From Primorskyibacter aestuariivivens (GTDB lineage Bacteria > Pseudomonadota > Alphaproteobacteria > Rhodobacterales > Rhodobacteraceae), in the NCBI RefSeq assembly GCF_028023675.1, contig NZ_JAQIOZ010000011.1, positions 1 to 64,000 on the forward strand: a stretch of 64,000 nt of DNA. Reading direction: 5' to 3'. The translations under genes were made by a program, and so were the position numbers. Positions 18,600 to 29,211 of this stretch are shown here, piece by piece (the stretch's first letter is position 1; each line of letters starts with the position of its first letter). The notes below the pieces were generated by a model. The model did no database searches and was not told the origin of the DNA. It saw only the letters and a program-made list of their open reading frames with translations.

Positions 18600-19681
18600 A
18601 CCGCCACCTCGGTCGAGGCACAGCCCCGTTGCAGGCGCGCCATATCTTCAAACCTTGCGATGTCGCTCAGGCGCGGGGTGGTCTGGCCGCAACTGCACGG
18701 CCCGGTGTGGATCACTGCTTCGTCGCCCACAACATAGCGCAGATACCGGCTGCCCCCGCGCGTGGCGGTCACCACGACAATGCCGCGCTCGCCATCCGCC
18801 AGGGGCAGGCGTGTTTCGGGGTCCACCACCTCGGTATGGACAGGCCCGCCGGTCAGGTGCAGACCACCATGCTGGCAGCGCACGGCAGCGATCCCCACCT
18901 CGGCGGCCCCGTACCATTCGACGATCTGGATCGGCGGCTTGCCCGCCATTTCGGTCGCCTCATCCAATTGCTGGCGCAGGTCGAAATCACCCGAAGTAGC
19001 GGCCCCGGCTGTGATCACCGTGCGGATGTTCTCGCCGATCACATTGTCAAAGTCGTGCTCCAGCAGGTCGGCGATGGTTGCCCCCTTGGACACCGCGCCG
19101 GGCGTAAACGGCGGCGCCGCAAGGCAAGTGAAATTGCCCAATGTGCTGAACCCAAGCGTCAGTTGCGCAAGGACCTGTTCGGGCGTGGTGGCCGTATGAT
19201 GGCGGTTCAGGACCAGCGACCCGAGCATCGGGAAAGCATCATTGATGAACCGTCCCGCGGAGTGGGTGGCGGCAAAACAGTTGAAGATGCGTGCAAAACC
19301 CGTCGGATCAGCCCCTGCCGTCAGGCGCGGAAGCGTCTCGCGGTAGTTGATCCAGTCGGCCTCGGTATACATCGAGAGTTTCGGCGCATTTCCGGAACTG
19401 GAACTGGTTTGCGAGATGCGTACGATGCGGTCTGCCTCGTCAAATCCGGCAACGCTTCCATCACGGATCGCGGCTGTCAGGCTGTCGGCCAGAATGGCCT
19501 GCGGACCCGCCGCGCTCACCTCGGCAGAGGTCATGAGCGGGACATCGGTGAAGTTGCGAATGGCCGCAGACTCGGGCAAACCGGCACGAGTCATCCTTTC
19601 GCGGTGGAAACTGCACATGGCATGGCTTTCCCGCGCATAGTCCAGCAGCACAGGAGGATAGGTTTGGGCGGCTTGGGTCAT
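18596..19681 (-). CDS. PaaK/LuxE-like adenylate-forming acyl-protein or acyl-CoA synthetase
   Basis: A 361-residue AMP-forming enzyme distinct from the neighbouring AMP ligase. The ATP-binding stretch RISQTSSSSGNAPKLSMY (about 88-105) and the adenine-site motif EWYGAAEVGI (about 250-260) follow the PaaK and LuxE pattern, and RYVVGD near 325 corresponds to the RYRTGD motif. The C-terminal PCSCGQTTPRL is typical of PaaK enzymes. It probably activates a carboxylic acid and hands it to a protein or CoA thiol. It overlaps both neighbours by ATGA junctions, so the thioester-reductase, PaaK-like and ALDH-like genes are translationally coupled. Confidence 0.75.
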   Translation of the reverse strand: MTQAAQTYPPVLLDYARESHAMCSFHRERMTRAGLPESAAIRNFTDVPLMTSAEVSAAGPQAILADSLTAAIRDGSVAGFDEADRIVRISQTSSSSGNAPKLSMYTEADWINYRETLPRLTAGADPTGFARIFNCFAATHSAGRFINDAFPMLGSLVLNRHHTATTPEQVLAQLTLGFSTLGNFTCLAAPPFTPGAVSKGATIADLLEHDFDNVIGENIRTVITAGAATSGDFDLRQQLDEATEMAGKPPIQIVEWYGAAEVGIAAVRCQHGGLHLTGGPVHTEVVDPETRLPLADGERGIVVVTATRGGSRYLRYVVGDEAVIHTGPCSCGQTTPRLSDIARFEDMARLQRGCASTEVAV

Positions 19682-20913
19682 GTCAGTGCTCTTTTCAGGA
19701 AGTCTTGGAAATTCAGGCCTTGGCCGGTCTGCGGCGGGCGGCTTTTAGAGAGTTCGGCCCGCGTGATATGATCGCTCAGGCGCGGGCCGGAATCTGCCGC
19801 CATACTGTCCAGAAGGCTGGGCGTGCGGGCCGCCGGGCAAAGCGGGAAATCCGGCGGCAGCAATAGCGACAACGCCTTGAGTGGGCTCTCCGTATCGGCG
19901 TCAATCCGGGCGAGCCAGGTCTCGTAAGGGACAAGCGCGACCGGCGCGCCGGCCTTGGACAATTCATCGGCAAGCTCGCGCATGGACAGGGCATGTTCAC
20001 CCACAAGGTGCAGCGCCTCAGCCTCGGATGTGCCGTGCAACACGGTGCCGACGATTGCGCCCGCCACATAATCCACCGGCGCAATCGACAGTCTGATCCC
20101 AATATCGGGCAAGGCACCGATGCGGATGGAACCGGTGATGAAATGGGTCAGGAAATCCGCCGGGTTGCCATGGCCCGTCTGGCTGTCCCAACCGATCAGA
20201 CCGGGGCGGTAGATGGTGTTCTGAAGCCCGTCTCTCTCGGCCTCATGCAGCATCAGCTCCGCCGCAAGCTTGGTCTGGCAATAGCCCTGCGCCGCAGAAA
20301 ACGCGCCGATCCGAGGCCGCGTGTCTTCGGTCACCTCGCAGCGGTTGAACGCGTGGGGCGAGAACACCGCAACGCTGGAGACGTGGTGCATCCGCATACC
20401 AAGGCTCGCGAGATGTAACAGGTGGCGCAGCGACATCACATTGGCGCCGCGTGCCTGAATGTAGCGGTCGGTAAAATTCACCCGTGCGGCACAGTTGATG
20501 ATAGTGTCCGCCTGGGCAATCCGCGGCAAAAGCCCCGGGGTGTCCTGTACCGGCCGACTCAGGTCATGGGCCAGCACCTGCAACCCTGAGAGGTTCAGCC
20601 CCTCGGCTCCGGTCTTGGCAAGCGCCTCCAGAACCCTTTGCAGGGCGGTGTCATTGTCCGCGGCGCGGGTCAGGCAGGTGATGCGCGGCCCACCATTGCG
20701 TAAAAGCGCCGCCAACACATGGACGCCCAGAAACCCGGTCGCCCCGGTCAGGACAATGTGCTGCACCGGCGCGCCTTCGGAGACGGGTGTAAACACGAAC
20801 CCCTGACCCAACTTGGCGTCCGCCGCGATTTTGCCGTCGAACCCCTGCGCGCCCTGTTGCAACATCTGAAGCGTGACGGCGCGTTTCTGCCCGGTTGATA
20901 TCAATGTTTGCAT
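19678..20913 (-). CDS. Stand-alone thioester reductase domain protein (SDR-like, NAD-binding 4)
   Basis: A 411-residue protein with an N-terminal linker of about 50 residues, then a Rossmann motif HIVLTGATGFLGVHVL (about 52-67) and the catalytic Y-x3-K in GYCQTKLAAELML (about 200). The layout is that of terminal reductase domains in carboxylic acid reductases, NRPS and PKS, here as a separate protein. It would release an ACP-bound acyl thioester as an aldehyde or alcohol. The open frame extends upstream but overlaps the preceding ligase gene; the ATG at 20913 after AGGACGG is preferred. It lies 34 bases downstream of the AMP-ligase gene. Confidence 0.85.
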   Translation of the reverse strand: MQTLISTGQKRAVTLQMLQQGAQGFDGKIAADAKLGQGFVFTPVSEGAPVQHIVLTGATGFLGVHVLAALLRNGGPRITCLTRAADNDTALQRVLEALAKTGAEGLNLSGLQVLAHDLSRPVQDTPGLLPRIAQADTIINCAARVNFTDRYIQARGANVMSLRHLLHLASLGMRMHHVSSVAVFSPHAFNRCEVTEDTRPRIGAFSAAQGYCQTKLAAELMLHEAERDGLQNTIYRPGLIGWDSQTGHGNPADFLTHFITGSIRIGALPDIGIRLSIAPVDYVAGAIVGTVLHGTSEAEALHLVGEHALSMRELADELSKAGAPVALVPYETWLARIDADTESPLKALSLLLPPDFPLCPAARTPSLLDSMAADSGPRLSDHITRAELSKSRPPQTGQGLNFQDFLKRALT

Positions 20914-20947
20914 GTCTTCATTCCGTCCTGTTTGCGGGCGCAGCGCC

Positions 20948-22411
20948 CTAGCGAATGATCTTGCCGGTGGCCGTTTCCGCGATGGCGTCCACGAACTCGA
21001 TGGCGCGCGGGACCTTGTTCCTGGACAGTTGCCCGCGCAGGTGCTTGAGAAGCCCGACCTGATCGATGTCGACGCCCTCGGCGGGGACAACCTTGATCTT
21101 GATCGCCTCTCCCGCAGACGGGTGCGGCATGCCATAGGCCGCGCTTTTGACGACCCCGGGGAAGGCATTGACCGCGATCTCGACCTCGGTCGGCACGACG
21201 TTTTCGCCATTCACGATCACGATGTCCTTGAGCCGCCCCGACACATAAAGCTGCCCGTCCCGGAAGCTACCCAGATCACCGGTCATGAAATAACCATCGG
21301 AAAAGGATTTCCGCGTGGTCTCCGGATCGTCGAGATAGCCCTGCATCATGGACGGAGCACGAACGGCGATCTCGCCCGCACCGCTGGCATCATGGTTGAG
21401 GATCTTGACCTCGACCTCCGGCACAATGGCCCCCGACGATCCGGGCGGCGTCAGCGGTGTGCCAGGCTGGTCCATGGTGGCGAGGATGTATTCCGAACAG
21501 CCATAGCCATTGCGGACCTCGATCTGCGGATGGTTTTCCGTAATCTTGCGAATGGCCGCCACATTGGCCGGAGCGCCCCCTGTGATGATCCGGCGCAAAT
21601 TGCTCAGATCAAAGCCACGGATATCACCGGCGGCAAGTGCAGACAGGACCGGCGGCGGCGCATGCATGAGCTGGATGTTGTGATCTTCCAGCATGTGCAG
21701 CGTTTCGGGGTAGGAAAAGCTGGTCAGTACGGTTTCGCATGCGGTCAGGCTCCCGGTCAGGATCACCGCCACCTGGCTCCAGACATGGTAGATCTGGTTG
21801 ACCGACAGAACCTTGTCACCGGCTGAGAGGCCAAAACATGTGGAGGTGTTTTGTGCGGCGGCCAGCAAGCTGCGATGGGTGTGCACGATACCTTTCGGCA
21901 AACCGGTGGTGCCGGATGAGAACACGATGGACGCGGTATCCTCTGCATCCGGTTCGGCCCAGATCGGTGTATCAGACGACAAGACGCGGAGGTTCCGGAC
22001 ATTCGGACCGCAATCGTCATCGGCAAAGAAGGCCACCGGGGCCAGATCGCCATGATACGCCGACGTGATCTTGTCCAGACGGTCGGCCGCAAAGATATGC
22101 GCCTTGGCTTCGGCCCGCTTCAATGTCTGATGTAGCTGTGCGCCGTCCAGGTCCCCAATGGCCACCGGCACAGCGCCCAATTTCCAGATTGCCCAGAAAC
22201 TGGCCCATGTCCAGCGCGAGGCCGTCATGCTGATGACAACCCGATCCTGTGCGCCAATGCTCGCCTTTCGCAATTCCAGCGCAATACCATCGGAAATCCG
22301 CGCCAATTCCAAAAACGTAACGGCACCTTCCTTATCATGAAGGATATTTCTCTGTCCATGCGCTTCAATTGCTGAGCGCAAGGCCTGCGGGATCGAATTT
22401 AATTGGGTCAT
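20948..22411 (-). CDS. Acyl-AMP ligase / AMP-dependent acid-CoA or acid-ACP ligase
   Basis: A 487-residue ANL-superfamily enzyme. The phosphate-binding A3 motif IVFSSGTTGLPKG is at about 162-174, the A5 motif NGYGCSEYILA at about 300-310, the A7 motif YFMTGDLG at about 375, the A8 motif SGRLKDIVIVNGENVVP follows, and the catalytic lysine lies in TGKIIR at the extreme C-terminus (about K485). It is expected to activate a carboxylic acid and load it on the acyl carrier protein encoded 44 bases upstream. Ribosome site AGGAGTGGCAG. With the ACP and the reductase it would form a split carboxylic acid reductase. Confidence 0.87.
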   Translation of the reverse strand: MTQLNSIPQALRSAIEAHGQRNILHDKEGAVTFLELARISDGIALELRKASIGAQDRVVISMTASRWTWASFWAIWKLGAVPVAIGDLDGAQLHQTLKRAEAKAHIFAADRLDKITSAYHGDLAPVAFFADDDCGPNVRNLRVLSSDTPIWAEPDAEDTASIVFSSGTTGLPKGIVHTHRSLLAAAQNTSTCFGLSAGDKVLSVNQIYHVWSQVAVILTGSLTACETVLTSFSYPETLHMLEDHNIQLMHAPPPVLSALAAGDIRGFDLSNLRRIITGGAPANVAAIRKITENHPQIEVRNGYGCSEYILATMDQPGTPLTPPGSSGAIVPEVEVKILNHDASGAGEIAVRAPSMMQGYLDDPETTRKSFSDGYFMTGDLGSFRDGQLYVSGRLKDIVIVNGENVVPTEVEIAVNAFPGVVKSAAYGMPHPSAGEAIKIKVVPAEGVDIDQVGLLKHLRGQLSRNKVPRAIEFVDAIAETATGKIIR

Positions 22412-22455
22412 CTGCCACTCCTGATATTCATATTTTCCGCCAATTCCATTTCAGA

Positions 22456-22710
22456 TCACGCGGCCAAAAGAAGTGTGTCGTTAATTGCGCTCATGAGATC
22501 GCCAAACGTGTGGACCTGAATGCTTTCATCGTAAAGAAGCGCCTCACCGAGCGCTTGCTCGATGCGCAACTGAACGAACATCATGTCACTGGAATCCAAT
22601 CCGATTTCGTCCCGCAGGTTCGAAGCGTCGTGGATTTCTGACACAGGAAACGCCACCAGCTCTGCGATGCGTTCCTTGATCCAGTTCTCTGAAATTGTTT
22701 CGGCGTACAT
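22456..22710 (-). CDS. Acyl carrier protein (dedicated, first gene of the biosynthetic operon)
   Basis: An 84-residue free-standing carrier protein. The phosphopantetheine attachment site is S40 in EIGLDSSDMM, and the acidic four-helix pattern fits ACP/PCP folds. It differs clearly from fatty-acid AcpP, which has the DSLD context. The start ATG at 22710 follows AGGAAAAAA. It leads the operon and would carry the substrate activated by the next-encoded ligase. A phosphopantetheinyl transferase is not encoded in this window. Confidence 0.85.
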   Translation of the reverse strand: MYAETISENWIKERIAELVAFPVSEIHDASNLRDEIGLDSSDMMFVQLRIEQALGEALLYDESIQVHTFGDLMSAINDTLLLAA

Positions 22711-22745
22711 TTTTTCCTGCCCCGATGTGGATTAAAGACAACAAG

Positions 22746-22775
22746 AAAATACGATACCGCCCGCACAACCGTCAA
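22746..22775 (-). promoter_or_regulatory. Candidate sigma-70-like promoter of the ACP-led operon
   Basis: Read on the minus strand: TTGACG, an 18-bp spacer, TATTTT, placed 36 bp before the ACP start codon. The -35 box matches consensus in five of six positions. This is a visual assignment without mapped transcripts. Confidence 0.4.
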
Positions 22776-22985
22776 TTGTATCAAGTGCTGTATTCCACCT
22801 CGGGACAAAACACTATTGATGTCGATATTCTGTGACATTCGGCTAATTCAAATTTTGTTTTGAGGCCTCAAATATGAGCAGGGCAGCAAGATAATTTCCG
22901 CCGGCAGAGTTTTTCAATGTCAGGACGGGCGGAAACGTTGATGCCAGACAAACCCGATTCGAATGCCCATGCTGCAAAACGACAT

Positions 22986-23016
22986 GACCGGGGCAGCTTG
23001 GGTTGCTGCCCCGGTC
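22986..23016 (-). terminator. Hairpin downstream of lysE
   Basis: Perfect 12-bp GC-rich stem, GACCGGGGCAGC (22986-22997) and GCTGCCCCGGTC (23005-23016), with a 7-base loop, 28 bases past the lysE stop. The T-run is short on the minus strand (GTTTTG, about ten bases later). Confidence 0.7.
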
Positions 23017-23043
23017 ACCAAACCTGCTCGATATTTGCTGGCG

Positions 23044-23652
23044 TCAGATTGTGGCGAACATCAGCCGTGCGCCCAACCCCATGAAACAGGCCGCAAAGCC
23101 ATAGCGCATGGCGGTCAGTGTTTTGGGCTGGTTGAGGATCCGGTCACGGGCAAAAGAGGCGCCAAGCCCATAGACCACGAACACAGCAAAGGTGATCAGC
23201 GTGAACACCGCCCCCAGACCCAGCATATCGGCCGTGGGTGTGGCACTGTCCCGGGTGATGAACTGCGGCAGGAATGCCAGAAAGAACATCGACAGTTTCG
23301 GGTTCAGGATGTTGATCAGAACGCCCTTCGTTGCGATCCCGACAAATCCCGGCGTCTCTTCATGACCCACTTCGAATTTGCTGCGGTCCTTCAGGGTCAG
23401 CCAGGCAAGGTAGACGAGGTAACAGGCGCCTGCGTATTTCAGCAGGTTGAAAAGTGACGGGCTTGTCTGGAGGATGGCGACAAGGCCCAGCACTGCGGCC
23501 GCGAGATGCGGCAAGGTGCCCAAAGTCCCGCCCACAGCCGCGGCAAAGGCCGCCCTGCGCCCCCCCGATATGGCGCAGGCCAGGGTGAATACCACGCCGG
23601 TGCCGGGGGAAATGCAGACGATAAGGGCTGTGAGCAGAAACTCGGGGCTCAT
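23044..23652 (-). CDS. LysE/RhtB-family amino-acid exporter
   Basis: A 202-residue inner-membrane protein with about six hydrophobic segments. The N-terminal ISPGTGVVFTLACAISGGRR is the LysE/RhtB hallmark (SPGP...R), and ILNPKLSMFFLAFLPQF is the second conserved block. It would export an amino acid or derivative. The start is 15 bases downstream of the TrpB-like gene, so the two are co-transcribed and the cargo may be that enzyme's product (inference). Confidence 0.87.
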   Translation of the reverse strand: MSPEFLLTALIVCISPGTGVVFTLACAISGGRRAAFAAAVGGTLGTLPHLAAAVLGLVAILQTSPSLFNLLKYAGACYLVYLAWLTLKDRSKFEVGHEETPGFVGIATKGVLINILNPKLSMFFLAFLPQFITRDSATPTADMLGLGAVFTLITFAVFVVYGLGASFARDRILNQPKTLTAMRYGFAACFMGLGARLMFATI

Positions 23653-23667
23653 GGTGACGTCTTTCTC

Positions 23668-24888
23668 TTACAGACCAAGGGTCTCGATGACGAAATCGAT
23701 GTCCTTGTCCCCGCGACCGCTGAGATTGAGGAGGATCGACTGATCGGGCGACATCTTGGGCGCCTGACGCATAGCGTAAGCGACAACATGCGCACTTTCG
23801 AGGGCAGGAATGATGCCTTCTGCGCGGGACAGCTCCATGAAGGCGGCGAATGCTTCTTTGTCGGTGGCCGATTCATAGCGCGCCCGGCCTGCGTCCTTGA
23901 GATAGCAATGCTGCGGCCCGACGCCCGGATAATCGAGACCAGACGCGACCGAGTGCACCGGCGACGGCTCACCATCGTCTTCCTGCAGGTAGTAGCAGCG
24001 GAAGCCATGCATGACGCCCGGCTTGCCCAGGGTCAGCGTCGCCGCATGATCCGATGTATCAAGCCCCTTGCCCGCCGGTTCGACACCGACCAGTTGCACA
24101 TCGGGTTCATCGAGGAAGCCGGAGAACAGGCCAATCGCGTTCGATCCGCCGCCGACACAGGCCGCGACTTCGGTGGGCAGGCCGCCGGTCTGGTCGATGA
24201 ACTGCTTGCGCGCCTCCTGACCGATGATGGACTGGAAGGCCTGCACCATGCGGGGGTAAGGCGCGGGGCCTGTAACCGAGCCGATGGCAAAGAACATGTT
24301 CTCGGGGTCTTTCATGTAGGAGATGAACGCACTGTCCACCGCGTCCTTGAGCGTGCCGGTCCCCATGGACACGGGCACCAGGTCACAGCCCAGGATCTTC
24401 ATGCGGGACACGTTCGGGTGCTCCTTGGCGATGTCCACCACACCCATGTGGATTTCGCATTCCATATCCAGAAGCGCACAGGCGGTTGCCAGCGCGACAC
24501 CGTGCTGACCCGCGCCGGTTTCGGCCAGAACGCGTTTCTTGCCCATGCGCTTGGCCAGCAGCACTTCGCCGATGCAGTGGTTGATCTTGTGCGCGCCGGT
24601 ATGGTTGAGATCTTCGCGCTTCAGATAGATTTGCGCACCGCCCTCGGGCGACAGGTTGCGGGCGTGATAGACCGGGCTCGGGCGGCCAACGTAATGCTTG
24701 CGCAGGGACATGAGCTCATCGGTGTAGGTCGGGTCGGCCATGCATGTGTCGAAAGCGTCCGAGATCTCCTGCAGCAAAGCGGCGATCCGGGGGTCATCAA
24801 TCGGTCCGCCATATTCGCCAAAATACCCGAATTCATCGGGTGCCAGCACGGCCATCCCACCCGGGTTTGCGTCAATTCTGATATTCAT
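23668..24888 (-). CDS. Tryptophan synthase beta-like PLP enzyme (divergent TrpB paralogue)
   Basis: A 406-residue fold-type II PLP enzyme. K101 in HTGAHKIN binds PLP, E123 in AETGAGQHG is the catalytic Glu, GGGSNA (about 245) binds the phosphate and LSGRGDKD is the C-terminal cofactor motif. It is most like TrpB, but several near-invariant TrpB stretches differ: GGPIDDP instead of the FVPE-type N-terminal motif, GPAPYP instead of GPHPYP, and IAKEHPN in place of the ERQ-x-PN segment. No trpA or trpF is nearby. It is therefore likely a paralogue that makes tryptophan from free indole or a related beta-substituted amino acid. It starts after AGGAGACGAACA and is followed by a LysE exporter. Confidence 0.8.
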   Translation of the reverse strand: MNIRIDANPGGMAVLAPDEFGYFGEYGGPIDDPRIAALLQEISDAFDTCMADPTYTDELMSLRKHYVGRPSPVYHARNLSPEGGAQIYLKREDLNHTGAHKINHCIGEVLLAKRMGKKRVLAETGAGQHGVALATACALLDMECEIHMGVVDIAKEHPNVSRMKILGCDLVPVSMGTGTLKDAVDSAFISYMKDPENMFFAIGSVTGPAPYPRMVQAFQSIIGQEARKQFIDQTGGLPTEVAACVGGGSNAIGLFSGFLDEPDVQLVGVEPAGKGLDTSDHAATLTLGKPGVMHGFRCYYLQEDDGEPSPVHSVASGLDYPGVGPQHCYLKDAGRARYESATDKEAFAAFMELSRAEGIIPALESAHVVAYAMRQAPKMSPDQSILLNLSGRGDKDIDFVIETLGL

Positions 24889-25454
24889 TGTTCGTCTCCT
24901 CTAGCATGCAATTCTAAGTTGCTTTGTCTTTTGACATGCCATGAAGCTAGCGCCTGACGCCGTGACTTAGTGTCGAATTATTTTCCGTATGGTAGCAGTT
25001 TGACGACCCCGCCCCATACAACGCCATCTTTCCTCACCTATCGCCACGTTCCAGCGGGTTTAGGCGCATATGGTCATAAATTCTTGGTTAATCTGCCAAC
25101 CATGGATGACATCCCCCTTTGAAAACGCGTCACTCACCTCAGCGATATTCTACCCGAGGGGCGCGAATTTCATGCAAAGGAATCCGAACAATCGGTTCCG
25201 AGCGACATACGGAAATACAATTTCAGGTTGCTCTTCACGCACACCCAAACCACGGACGTGCTCAGATACGACAGACTTCCATTCGGAGGCTGCCGGACCT
25301 GAACCCGAATACTGGGGCAGTATGCCACGGAGGAAGGGCTTGCGCGGTCACGCAGCTGGGTATACGTCGGTATACAAATTCGCCAGGCCGGTTCACGAGC
25401 CCGACTCGCAGCCGGTTTATGTGCTCCCTTACACTCTAACAAGCCGAGACCGCC
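24889..25454. promoter_or_regulatory. Divergent trpB-like/acnB intergenic region
   Basis: A 566-bp gap. A 139-codon open frame on the plus strand (25070-25489) has poor codon character and overlaps the acnB start, so it is not called. Two GTATAC hexamers at 25360-25365 and 25370-25375, in the context GGTATAC, form a direct and inverted repeat about 80 bp upstream of acnB, compatible with a GntR-type operator. No convincing sigma-70 promoter could be assigned. Confidence 0.4.
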
Positions 25455-28247
<2,793 letters not shown>

Positions 28248-28272
28248 GACCGGTAAAAATCCGAAATCACAG

Positions 28273-28302
28273 AGCGGGGCGCCATGGTGCGCCCCGCTTT
28301 TT
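28273..28302 (+). terminator. Rho-independent terminator of acnB
   Basis: Arms AGCGGGGCGC (28273-28282) and GCGCCCCGCT (28289-28298), loop CATGGT, followed by TTTT, 26 bases past the acnB stop. The IclR-type gene is convergent and ends at 28333. Confidence 0.9.
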
Positions 28303-28332
28303 CATGTCCTCCCGGGTTGGATCAATCGGGCC

Positions 28333-29148
28333 TCATTCCTCCGGGAACAACGCATCCCGCAAACGTTCGGCTGCATCCACAAGCACGCCGCGCCGTTCAA
28401 TGGCATCCGACAGGTCGATGCGCTGCGACGGTCCATGAAAGGCCAGCGCCGCGATGAAGCGCCCGTTCGGGTCACGGACCGGCACCGAAATCGCGACCAT
28501 ACCGTCGAGAAACTCCTCCCGGTCCAGCGAATAACCAAGCCGCGCGATCTCATCCAACTGGTCCAGCAATTCCTGCGGGTCGGTCAAAGTGGACGCGGTC
28601 ATACGTGTCAGGTCAAGCGACGCCACGAAGGTCTGGCGCGCAGACGGGGCAAGGCTGGCCAAAAAACATTTGCCGCTTGCGGTGCAATGAAACGGTACAT
28701 TGGTGCCGACCGGCAACTGGATGCGAAACGCCCATCCGGTCTCGACCCGATCCAGATAGCTCATACCGGTATCTTCGGGCACGACATAGTTGACCGTTTC
28801 GCCAAAATGCTGCGCCACATCGAGCAGGATTTGATGACGGACCATATGATCACGGGAATTGTAAAGCAGACCTGCCCCCAGTTCCCGCAAGCGCCGCGCC
28901 ACCTGAAACCGGCGTGATTTGCCTTCGCGCGCGATGAAGCCGTTTGCCTCAAGCGTGATGCACAACCGGTGCACGGTCTGCTTCGGCAGCCCCAGTTCTG
29001 CATTGATTTCGGTCGCGGTCATCGCCCGGTCACTCTTCCCCAAAATCTCAAGGATCAGCAGCGTCCGCAGGTTTGTGGGGATACGCTCTTCCGCTGATGG
29101 CTCTGAAGCCGGCGATGGAAAATGAGTCTTGCTTTGCATGCGAATCAT
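28333..29148 (-). CDS. IclR-family transcriptional regulator
   Basis: A 271-residue regulator with an N-terminal winged helix (about 25-85; MTATEINAELGLPKQTVHRL is the recognition region) and a C-terminal effector domain with PFHCTASGKCFLA and GYSLDREEFLDGMVAISVPV, both typical of IclR. Effector unknown. It is divergent from a GMC oxidoreductase gene across 63 bp and likely controls that gene and the downstream TRAP transporter. A second possible start lies at 29139; the ribosome site is weak for both. Confidence 0.92.
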   Translation of the reverse strand: MIRMQSKTHFPSPASEPSAEERIPTNLRTLLILEILGKSDRAMTATEINAELGLPKQTVHRLCITLEANGFIAREGKSRRFQVARRLRELGAGLLYNSRDHMVRHQILLDVAQHFGETVNYVVPEDTGMSYLDRVETGWAFRIQLPVGTNVPFHCTASGKCFLASLAPSARQTFVASLDLTRMTASTLTDPQELLDQLDEIARLGYSLDREEFLDGMVAISVPVRDPNGRFIAALAFHGPSQRIDLSDAIERRGVLVDAAERLRDALFPEE

Positions 29149-29167
29149 TGTAGCGTCTTACCTGAGC

Positions 29168-29196
29168 AAAAATCGAGATAAAAAGTCTCATTTTTT
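29168..29196. promoter_or_regulatory. Candidate IclR operator between the regulator and the GMC gene
   Basis: Inverted repeat AAAAAT-c-GAG (29168-29177) and CTC-ATTTTTT (29187-29196), AT-rich, in the 63-bp divergent gap. The position would let a bound regulator affect both its own gene and the GMC-TRAP operon. Confidence 0.45.
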
Positions 29197-29211
29197 GAAC
29201 TTCGGGGTGGT

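Larger units (their letters stand above)
22711..23043. promoter_or_regulatory. Promoter region of the ACP-led operon and lysE gene end
   Basis: This 333-bp stretch shows no gene and is AT-rich near the operon start. A candidate minus-strand promoter reads TTGACG (22770-22775), an 18-bp spacer and TATTTT (22746-22751). A perfect 14-bp palindrome TTTGAGGCCTCAAA at 22859-22872, about 85 bp upstream of the promoter, could be an operator. On the right side a strong hairpin ends the lysE transcript. Confidence 0.4.

Noticed and set aside
16218..22710. Interpretation of the LuxC/LuxE-like pair as bacterial luciferase genes
   Set aside because: No luxA or luxB homologue is present and the PaaK-like enzyme is closer to phenylacetate-CoA ligase in motifs; bioluminescence is not supported.
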